In this document: in pieces, positions 1 through 5,623 of the stretch | How the letters are laid out: every line of letters begins with the position of its first letter | How positions within the stretch are numbered: position 1 is the first letter of the stretch | NCBI GenBank assembly: GCA_019309815.1 | Contig: JAFDFO010000098.1 | Coordinates: 1 to 7,419 of the forward strand | DNA from: Deltaproteobacteria bacterium | Lineage (GTDB): Bacteria; Desulfobacterota; Desulfobacteria; Desulfobacterales; C00003060 | Direction of reading: 5' to 3' | DNA length: 7,419 nucleotides | Notes under the pieces: model-generated | Databases searched by the model: none | The model's input: the letters and a program-made list of their open reading frames with translations, nothing else | What the model was told of the DNA's origin: nothing | Made by a program: the position numbers and the translations under genes

Positions 1-1
1 A

Positions 2-334
2 GGATTGGATATATTGGCGGATAGCAAGAACATGGAAGGGAGAATGGTCATGGTGTTTTTCGCGTGTTTGACATATGCCCTCATTTCTCCCAGATTCAAG
101 GACTACTCTTACATCCTCTTAATCCTGCCGACCTACTATTTGTTTAAAAGAATCGGACACAAGAGGTTCTATCCGTACATTCTCATATTATTCTGCTTTG
201 TTATCCCGGGCCTAACAAAAGAAGTAAATCTGTTCAGCCTGATAGGATACTATCCTCTGGCAATGGCTTACGGAGTTTGGACGATTTATCTGTATTACAT
301 ACTCAGTCGCAAATCGGAGAAGATACTTTTGTAG
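2..334 (+). CDS. C-terminal fragment of a polytopic membrane protein, GT87-like glycosyltransferase (5' partial)
   Basis: The reading frame is open to the left edge of the window, so this is the 3' end of a longer gene. A TTG at base 5 could be read as a start, but there is no room for a ribosome binding site and the product would be only 109 residues of membrane segments. About four hydrophobic stretches are visible: around MVMVFFACLTYALIS, YSYILLILPTYYLF, FYPYILILFCFVIPGL and YYPLAMAYGVWTIYLYYIL. The loop SPRFKDYSYILL after the first stretch resembles the conserved late segment of GT87 (DUF2029) polyprenyl-phosphate-sugar-dependent glycosyltransferases, which have a GT-C fold and act at the inner membrane. 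The protein ends with a short basic tail (RKSEKILL). The gene is convergent with the minus-strand run and has lower GC content (about 41% by hand count). The family call rests on a short fragment; any other multi-spanning membrane protein remains possible. Confidence 0.6.
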   Translation, partial: GLDILADSKNMEGRMVMVFFACLTYALISPRFKDYSYILLILPTYYLFKRIGHKRFYPYILILFCFVIPGLTKEVNLFSLIGYYPLAMAYGVWTIYLYYILSRKSEKILL

Positions 335-389
335 CCCCACGCATGAATAGGGCTGTGTTGGGCGCGATCTGAGGTTTTGAAATGGCTTA

Positions 390-478
390 TAGAGCGGTTG
401 TCAAAAATATGTTCCGTTTTGAACCATTTGTGAGGACAAGACTACCGTAAAAGGAATATATTTTTGACAACCGCTCTA
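390..478. repeat. Near-perfect inverted repeat bounded by TA; MITE-like element of about 85 bp
   Basis: The left arm 391-410 and right arm 458-477 are exact reverse complements over 20 bases (AGAGCGGTTGTCAAAAATAT). Complementarity continues inward to 391-419 / 449-477 with only two non-Watson-Crick positions (411/457 and 416/452), leaving an unpaired centre of 29 nt (420-448). TA dinucleotides lie at 390-391 and 477-478, so the unit can be read as an 85-bp element (392-476) with a TA target duplication, as in mariner/IS630-derived MITEs. TA is self-palindromic, so its presence at both ends is weak evidence by itself. No transposase lies in the window. No T-run follows the stem on either strand, so it is not a classical intrinsic terminator, although a hairpin between convergent genes could still stop or protect transcripts. 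The minus-strand gene ends in TAG at 478-476, inside the element's edge. Confidence 0.75.
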
Positions 479-2080
479 AGACGTTTCGCTGTCCTCCTGG
501 TGCAGTGGTTCCTTAGATCTGCGGTAAAGTGTGGCTGCCGAAGTCTGCTTCACAACATCCCACCCCTCTGCTCCCTTCAGATACCTATCGAAAGGTCCGG
601 ATTTTACGAGCGCCATATCAAACCCGTATCTCTTCACCCAGTCCTCAAATCGCGAAGGTTGTGCATGCACATAGGCCATTAGTCTCTCATCGCCGTAGAG
701 TTCGCATCGGTCATCGATAAAGACACGAAGGCCCGGGGTGAAATAGATCAAAAAGCCGCCAAATCGCATGTTATTGAAAATTGGCGTGCCCACCGGTTGT
801 GATTTTTCGTAGTCCTTAAGAGCCGGCACGAGTTCTATGGGCCAGTGTCGGGGATCGAGCTTGGCCCAGCCGCTTCCTGCAAGAGGATTGGTTGGTGAGG
901 TGGTTCGGTATACTAACATTGCAATGACAACGGCCAAAGGTATGAGCCATGAATGGGCTGAACTCCCTCTGGCGCTTGGGCCAAAAGGTTCTATGCGGCA
1001 TATTGCACTCCCTTTTTGGGACAACCACTTTGCCCATCGGATGTGAGGAAAGATGTCGGCCATGGCAATTGCTGCTGTAACAGCAAAAAGGGGTGCGTGC
1101 CGAACCCTTACACAGGAGAGAGCAAACCAGACCAAGGGAATCAGCCATGTGGTCCGGGGCCGTTTGGGAAGTGTTCCAATCAATGAGACAATGTAGAAAA
1201 GGCCGAATGGCAATATCATCCAGCTGCCCGTTCTCCAAATAGACCCGTGCTCCTGAATGATCTTGGGTATGACCGGTGACTGCATAATCGATAGCCATGC
1301 CCTCGGCATGTCCAGTCCGTACGGGTTAATGAGGACAGTCAGAATACAGGCCCCTGTAAGACCGCATAGGGCAATCATCTGCCTGTAGGTTCTTATTGGC
1401 GATATTTGCTTGATGAGTCTGAGAAAAGCCCATCCGGAGATAGTGATTGCAATTGTCCCCAACCCTCCCAGCACCCCCCCGTGGATATTGGTCCACAAAG
1501 CACACAGGGGAACAAGCCAAAATAGAGTGACGAGCCTGAACCGGCCCGCTTCGAAATCGCATAAGAGGGCAAAAGTAAGACCGAGGAAAAGGATAGACAG
1601 CATGTGGGGGCGAATGTGAAAACTGTGAGAGCCGGCAGCCAGGGCCAGGGCAACGATGAGCACGGCTAATAAGAAGTGGAGACCAGAGTGCATAAGTCGC
1701 CTGGCAACCCAGGCGTAGAGGAATGCAATAAGTGCAACTGTCATCACCAAAAGGCCGTCAAATCCCGCGAATCGATGGACTACAGCCATAGCAGATTCGC
1801 CCAGCCACTGCTGAGCGATCCACGGCTCCCCGTTGGCTGTGAAGCTGCAGTAGTCGGTCCTAATAAGATTGCCCGATGAAAGCATATGTTCACCGAACGC
1901 TGTGTGTGAAAAGGTTCCAGGATCCCTCAAGAATCTGGCGCGTCCTCCAACCAGAAAGCTGAAGAATAGCAGGAAAAACACTACGGTTTCTGGTTGAAAA
2001 AACCTTTTCATTATTAGTCGGGACCAGTTCTTTTTTGTTGGCGAGACCGTTGCGGAACTAGCAACGCCGCCATGGGTCAT
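476..2080 (-). CDS. Polytopic membrane protein, GT-C glycosyltransferase-like, with C-terminal soluble domain
   Basis: The product has 534 residues. From about residue 31 onward it alternates hydrophobic segments and short loops up to about residue 391, followed by a soluble domain of about 140 residues. Recognisable signatures are RDPGTFSHTAFGEHML (52-67) and EPWIAQQWLGE (85-95) in the first large loop, WTNIHGGVLGG (196-206), INPYGL (251-256) and RVRHAPLF (325-332). The C-terminal domain carries MRFGGFLIYFTPGLRVFIDD (438-457) and RCELYGDE (458-465). This combination occurs in a broad bacterial family usually annotated as hypothetical membrane protein and related to GT39/PMT-type GT-C enzymes. 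Such enzymes transfer sugars from lipid-phosphate donors on the periplasmic side, but activity is unproven for this type. The start is uncertain. ATG at 2080 and the internal ATG at 2011 (MKRFFQPE, directly before the first membrane segment) both lack a clear Shine-Dalgarno sequence. A 6-bp hairpin (2048-2053 / 2061-2066) lies between them. The stop codon comes from the neighbouring inverted repeat. Confidence 0.75.
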   Translation of the reverse strand: MTHGGVASSATVSPTKKNWSRLIMKRFFQPETVVFFLLFFSFLVGGRARFLRDPGTFSHTAFGEHMLSSGNLIRTDYCSFTANGEPWIAQQWLGESAMAVVHRFAGFDGLLVMTVALIAFLYAWVARRLMHSGLHFLLAVLIVALALAAGSHSFHIRPHMLSILFLGLTFALLCDFEAGRFRLVTLFWLVPLCALWTNIHGGVLGGLGTIAITISGWAFLRLIKQISPIRTYRQMIALCGLTGACILTVLINPYGLDMPRAWLSIMQSPVIPKIIQEHGSIWRTGSWMILPFGLFYIVSLIGTLPKRPRTTWLIPLVWFALSCVRVRHAPLFAVTAAIAMADIFPHIRWAKWLSQKGSAICRIEPFGPSARGSSAHSWLIPLAVVIAMLVYRTTSPTNPLAGSGWAKLDPRHWPIELVPALKDYEKSQPVGTPIFNNMRFGGFLIYFTPGLRVFIDDRCELYGDERLMAYVHAQPSRFEDWVKRYGFDMALVKSGPFDRYLKGAEGWDVVKQTSAATLYRRSKEPLHQEDSETS

Positions 2081-2131
2081 TGTTATTTATTTGTTATTTG
2101 GAATTTGGTGCTTTCAGTTTTTGGGTTTTGG
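2081..2131. repeat. Strand-asymmetric low-complexity spacer (C/A-rich on the coding strand)
   Basis: The 51-nt gap between the MFS stop codon and the first possible start of the next gene is built from short related words: TTATTTG, TTATTTG and GAATTTGG, then GTTTTTGGG and GTTTTGG on the plus strand. On the coding strand these read as AAACCCAAAAAC and ACCAAATTCC / CAAATAACAAATAAATAAC. It lacks a Shine-Dalgarno sequence and any hairpin followed by a T-run. From memory, similar AAATTCCAAAT-type dispersed tracts occur between genes in some Desulfobacterota and related genomes; that recollection is not checked here. Its presence suggests that the downstream membrane-protein gene was joined to the run separately, or that its leader is repeat-derived. 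Confidence 0.45.
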
Positions 2132-3427
2132 TCATTGACGGCTTTTATTCCCCGGAACAGGCACATTCAAGGTCTCCCGGAGAAACAGCGTTGCGAAAAA
2201 GGCAATGAGCGCGCAGAGAAAAAGGACGAAGAAGGCCTCTTTATAGCCTGCCAGGGTAAAGATACCGTCCACCTGTCCGTGGCGTTCCAGCAGATATCCC
2301 AACACCGGCTGAAAGACTGCCCCCCCGGCAAAGGGGAAGAGATTGACCAGCCCTGTGGATGTTCCGGCCATCTGTACGGGGAAGAGTTCTTTGGTGGTTG
2401 TAAATCCAATCACCACAATGGCGCTGGCAAAGATGCCAAGGCCCAGCGTAATGAGGTAAAGACCTACTAGCGGGAGCTTGTCTGTGTAGAAGGCCAGAAG
2501 AGCGGTCAGGCACAGCACGACAAGGCTGGACAGCACGAGCATTGGTTTTCGCGCCTGAAAGACCCGGTTAGAGAGGAGACTAAGCAGGGGGCTTCCCACG
2601 ATCATTCCAATGGCTATCATGGAAAGGACATGGCCTGTTTTGGCCTTGCTCAGGCCGTAGACCTGCATGAGATAGGGTCCTCCCCAGAGACCGCCAAAGG
2701 AGAAGAAAACAGCGCAGTCGAAGAAGAACCAGATGGCTATGGGCCAGAACCAAGGGCAGGTGAGGACCTTTTTCATCCCCTGCAGAAGCCCTATAGCGGC
2801 TGGGGCCGGCCCTGAGGGCTCGGAAGGTGAGGGCCAACCCAGATCCGCAGGCCGGTCCCGAACAAAGGCCCAAACGAGGACGCCTAGAAAAAGCGTACAA
2901 ATCCCCACCACGACAAAGGAGAGTCTCCAGCCTATCCATGTGCTGAGTAGTGCCAGGGGAGTGGCGGCAGTAAGCACACCAAGCCCACCCATGGCCACGA
3001 GGATTCCCGTCATGGTCGCAAACTCCCTGACGCGGAACCATTCGGCGAGCACCTTCATGGTGGGGACAAAGAGCATGGACACGCCGAGTCCTACCAGGGC
3101 CCTCCCAATGATGGCCCAAACAAGGGAAGGCGCCAGACCGAGTACAAGGGAGCCGATAAAGGCGACACCGAAGAAGAGGGTGATGGATCGTCGAGGACCC
3201 CAGGAATCAGAGAGGAGACCCGCGGGCAGTTGCATGATGGCGTAAGGATAAAAATAGGCTGAGCCGAGCAGACCCAGCATGGCCCCTCCCGCGCGGAGAT
3301 CACGCATCATGTCCATGGCTACTACTGCCGGGCAGAGACGGTGGAAATAGACCAGGACGTAGCCAGTCGCCAGGATCCAGAAGATTAACCACCGGTAGCG
3401 TAACGCTTTGCTCAGTGAGTCAGACAC
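2132..3427 (-). CDS. MFS transporter, 12-TM-type, substrate unknown
   Basis: The product is a 431-residue inner-membrane secondary carrier of the major facilitator superfamily. Motif A lies in the loop between TM2 and TM3 (GLLSDSWGPRRS, residues 70-81). The first helix ends in YVLVYFHRLCPAVVA (23-37). The loop before TM5 holds EWFRVREFATMTGIL (129-143), followed by the Gly-rich GGLGVLTAATP. A hydrophilic central linker (DRPADLGWPSPSEPSGPAPAA, about 191-211) separates two six-helix halves, and the second half has the MAGTSTGLVNLFPFAGG segment common in anion/organic-acid type MFS carriers. I chose GTG at 3427 because AAGGA (3439-3435) sits 7 nt upstream. A longer frame from TTG at 3478 would add 17 hydrophilic residues and overlap the methyltransferase gene without a visible ribosome binding site. 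The gene begins 28 nt after the methyltransferase stop. Its position suggests that it moves the substrate or product of the upstream enzymes; the direction of transport cannot be told. Confidence 0.9.
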   Translation of the reverse strand: MSDSLSKALRYRWLIFWILATGYVLVYFHRLCPAVVAMDMMRDLRAGGAMLGLLGSAYFYPYAIMQLPAGLLSDSWGPRRSITLFFGVAFIGSLVLGLAPSLVWAIIGRALVGLGVSMLFVPTMKVLAEWFRVREFATMTGILVAMGGLGVLTAATPLALLSTWIGWRLSFVVVGICTLFLGVLVWAFVRDRPADLGWPSPSEPSGPAPAAIGLLQGMKKVLTCPWFWPIAIWFFFDCAVFFSFGGLWGGPYLMQVYGLSKAKTGHVLSMIAIGMIVGSPLLSLLSNRVFQARKPMLVLSSLVVLCLTALLAFYTDKLPLVGLYLITLGLGIFASAIVVIGFTTTKELFPVQMAGTSTGLVNLFPFAGGAVFQPVLGYLLERHGQVDGIFTLAGYKEAFFVLFLCALIAFFATLFLRETLNVPVPGNKSRQ

Positions 3428-3434
3428 TGCCGCA

Positions 3435-3439
3435 TCCTT
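3435..3439 (-). promoter_or_regulatory. Shine-Dalgarno AAGGA that decides the GTG start of the MFS gene
   Basis: The minus strand reads AAGGATGCGGCAGTG. The spacing of 7 nt to GTG at 3427 is near optimal, and no comparable site precedes the alternative TTG at 3478. Confidence 0.7.
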
Positions 3440-3455
3440 GTCATTACAGGTTCCG

Positions 3456-4235
3456 TCACAGCTTATGGCCCACGCCAAGCATGCGACGGTTCATGAAGCC
3501 GTAGTCCCCCGTGCGTTGGTGAGGGGAGAAGTCGGTATGGACATCGACCTCCTTGAACCCGACCTCTTCCAGTAAGGCTCCAAGGGTGTGTGACTCGTAA
3601 AGGCGGACGCAGTAATTACAGTCGCGGATCAAGCCCTTTTCCTTGCTGACAACCATTTCCCGGGTGTACAAGGTGTCTTCCTCCAAATTTCGCTCACGGC
3701 AGACCACAATATCAGTGCCAATCTCATGCCAGGCAATTGGGTTGAATGACTCCTTGACTGCCGCTCCGTCGGTCACATCAACGAGCAGCCAGCCACCCAG
3801 CCGCAGGAGACGGTTGGCCTCGGTCAGGATCTGGCTGTCAGATCCTGGTTCCTGGATGTAACCCAGAGAGTTCCCCATGATGAACGCATGGTCAAAGCTT
3901 TCAGCAGGGAGTCCCGTGCTTCTGGCGTCTGCCCGGACAAAATCCATGGGATAATCGAACCCAGCAGCGGATGTCCTGGCATGATCGAGGAGGTGTTGTG
4001 AATAATCGAGCAGGGTGCAGTGGTTAATACCCCGGGCGCACAACTCCAAACTGTGGCGGCCATGACCGCCGCAAAGATCAAGGACTCTGTGTTCACTACG
4101 GATGGGAAGGAGTTCGCAGATGAGATCCACCTCGCGGCGAGTGATGTCTTGATCGCAGACCGAACGGGCATCCGTGAGGAGATAAACATCGTCGAAAATC
4201 GTTTTCCACCAGCCTGGGTCCGGCTTCATGCTCAT
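3456..4235 (-). CDS. Class I SAM-dependent methyltransferase
   Basis: The 259-residue product is a soluble Rossmann-fold methyltransferase. Motif I is HRVLDLCGGHGRHSLEL (49-65), where the GGHGR loop binds SAM. An acidic residue ends strand beta2 (CTLLDYS, D77). DFVRADARSTGLP (98-110) is the motif that contacts adenine. SFDHAFIMGNSLGYI (113-127) forms strand beta4, and LLRLGGWLLVDV (143-154) is the beta5 region. The C-terminal section RLYESHTLGALLEEVGFKEVDVHTDF (211-236) is the usual last helix-strand unit of the PF13649/PF08241-like small-molecule methyltransferases. The N-terminal WWKTIFDDVYLL is a typical cap segment. No membrane segment or signal peptide is seen. ATG at 4235 is preferred because GGAG (4244-4241) lies 5 nt upstream; a GTG at 4241 overlaps that site. 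The start lies 2 nt after the ligase stop (TGATCATG), which implies translational coupling. The methyl acceptor is unknown; context suggests the product or substrate of the adjacent ATP-grasp protein. Confidence 0.9.
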   Translation of the reverse strand: MSMKPDPGWWKTIFDDVYLLTDARSVCDQDITRREVDLICELLPIRSEHRVLDLCGGHGRHSLELCARGINHCTLLDYSQHLLDHARTSAAGFDYPMDFVRADARSTGLPAESFDHAFIMGNSLGYIQEPGSDSQILTEANRLLRLGGWLLVDVTDGAAVKESFNPIAWHEIGTDIVVCRERNLEEDTLYTREMVVSKEKGLIRDCNYCVRLYESHTLGALLEEVGFKEVDVHTDFSPHQRTGDYGFMNRRMLGVGHKL

Positions 4236-4237
4236 GA

Positions 4238-5623
4238 TCACTCCGTGGACGCGCCAAAATTGAAAAGTCCGTCTGAGGCCAGGATGGCCGGTGTGCCTGC
4301 CCAGGGTTGTAAGCGAGCGATTTGAAGCTCTTCCTCCTCGATGTTTACGATATCATCCAGTTCGCCGGAGAGCCACATCTTCTCAAGGGTCAGACAGTCT
4401 GACCACATGGCAGTACAATAGCTCTTAAGGGCATCGAGCTGTTCAGGGGTAATCACCCTCGGTCTCAAGGCAATCTTTATCGGGCCGAGCAAGTAGGTGA
4501 ATTCATGATCCAAGGCCATTTTCTTCTGCATTTCCAGGACTTCGAACAGGTCCGAATACGGCATGGCCAAAATGGCCTCATTCATACGATCGACGGCCTC
4601 TTTCACGCTCATGTCTGAGCGAAGAACGCCCATCGGCTGAACTCCGCCACCGCTTCCTACGTTTGTTGGAACACCGCCAAACCGGCTCAAGAATCCAAAC
4701 AACCCATTCGGCCCCATCAAGCAGCGGAAGTCTGTCTGGCAGCGCTCCAAAGAGACCAGCCCCTTTTCGAGGTCTAAGGTGGGAATGTCCTCACCCCAGA
4801 GTGGCAGAGGAATCTTCTCCTGCACGATGTAGTTTCCTTCTTTCAGCGCCAGATTTACAGCCTCGTCCCCATCACTATTAACCTGCCCGACTCGAACTCC
4901 CATCCCTGAATAGCCCCTCTCAGGCTTCAGCACAAGATCGTCCCAGTGGGAGCGCGTCCACTCGATCAAGTCGCCAATTGGCTCGCCCTTGGGCCCGTTG
5001 GTTCGACGTGCATAGAACTGACGTGTCCAAGGGGTGCGGCGTACGATATCGGCATCAAACCCATTGTGACGGGGATCGGTAATCACTTCAAACATACTCT
5101 TGACATTGATAGGTTCAGTCCCCCGAGGGTTGATTACGCGCCTTTCTCGAACGGCCTGTAGAAGTGGCGTCAGGTCGTGCTTTCGGTGTAGATTAAGAAG
5201 TACATCCGTGTTGAAATCCATGAAGATTACTGAAATGGGTTGGCCGTGATAGCATACGCGTCCATTCTTCAGTTCCATTTCCTGGGGTGCCATCAACGCG
5301 CCGGTGATGCCGTCAGTAGTGCCAAGGCGTTCTGCCAGGTTCCTGTTTTCGGTGACGCTTTCCAAGGTCTCTTCTTCGGCTACTACCGCGACTAGCCCCG
5401 GATTACTTCCTTCACGAGTCCGATGGACGTCAAGGAGCATGTCCACAAACCCGTCGACAGGAAACAGCAACGGGTGGTCAAGGTCGATATCAACTGCAAT
5501 TGAGCTGATTTCATTGAGCTTCAGCCAGACAGCCTTGCCAATGATTTGGGTAATGCGCTGATAATCCCATCCGCCCGGGCTACCAAGATTCCATTCTGAA
5601 TGATATCCAAGGAAGTCTTTCAA
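4238..5623 (-). CDS. ATP-grasp ligase-like protein (circularly permuted type)
   Basis: The product has 461 residues and is soluble. The ATP-grasp core is in the middle: WDDLVLKPERGYSGMGVRVG (227-246) is the lysine strand followed by the flexible Gly-rich loop; NYIVQEKIPLP (264-274) is the hinge that contacts adenine; DFRCLMG (298-304), LSRFGG (312-317) and TNVGSGGG (320-327) are the likely metal and phosphate-binding part. This order resembles the circularly permuted ATP-grasp proteins (PF04174/PF14403-like) with the RxxN...GGG pattern. ATP-grasp enzymes join a carboxylate to an amine or similar nucleophile through an acyl-phosphate. Residues 1-200 (VDIDLDHPLLFPVDGF, VIFMDFNTDVLLNLHRKHD, RVINPRGTEPINVKSMFEV) form an N-terminal domain I cannot assign to a substrate. 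TTG at 5623 is chosen because AGGAG lies 7 nt upstream and no ATG is nearby. The start overlaps the peptidase stop by 4 nt (TTGA). The reaction is inferred from fold; a non-ligase role is possible. Confidence 0.75.
   Translation of the reverse strand: MKDFLGYHSEWNLGSPGGWDYQRITQIIGKAVWLKLNEISSIAVDIDLDHPLLFPVDGFVDMLLDVHRTREGSNPGLVAVVAEEETLESVTENRNLAERLGTTDGITGALMAPQEMELKNGRVCYHGQPISVIFMDFNTDVLLNLHRKHDLTPLLQAVRERRVINPRGTEPINVKSMFEVITDPRHNGFDADIVRRTPWTRQFYARRTNGPKGEPIGDLIEWTRSHWDDLVLKPERGYSGMGVRVGQVNSDGDEAVNLALKEGNYIVQEKIPLPLWGEDIPTLDLEKGLVSLERCQTDFRCLMGPNGLFGFLSRFGGVPTNVGSGGGVQPMGVLRSDMSVKEAVDRMNEAILAMPYSDLFEVLEMQKKMALDHEFTYLLGPIKIALRPRVITPEQLDALKSYCTAMWSDCLTLEKMWLSGELDDIVNIEEEELQIARLQPWAGTPAILASDGLFNFGASTE
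4241..4244 (-). promoter_or_regulatory. Shine-Dalgarno GGAG for the methyltransferase, inside the end of the ligase gene
   Basis: The minus strand reads CGGAGTGATCATG. GGAG lies within the last codons of the ATP-grasp gene and 5 nt before ATG at 4235. The ligase stop TGA falls in between, so terminating ribosomes can reinitiate. Confidence 0.6.

Noticed and set aside
333..354. AGCCC / GGGCT hairpin after the first gene as a terminator
   Set aside because: The stem has only 5 bp with a 12-nt loop and is followed by GTGTTGGGCG instead of a T-run.
391..477. Reading the large inverted repeat as a Rho-independent terminator
   Set aside because: The GC-rich part is at the outer base and the inner part is AT-rich, the loop is 29 nt, and no T-run follows on either strand. 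A hairpin effect on transcripts is still possible.
816..1298. Minus-strand alternative frame of 160 codons
   Set aside because: It is a shadow within the GT-C-like membrane protein gene, whose own frame carries recognisable motifs over this stretch.
2580..3119. Minus-strand alternative frame of 179 codons
   Set aside because: It is an out-of-frame shadow within the MFS gene, with His/Arg/Gly-rich composition and no family features.
2733..3245. Plus-strand open frame of 170 codons
   Set aside because: It lies antisense to the MFS gene; its Arg/Pro/Ser-rich translation has no domain and the MFS frame explains the sequence.
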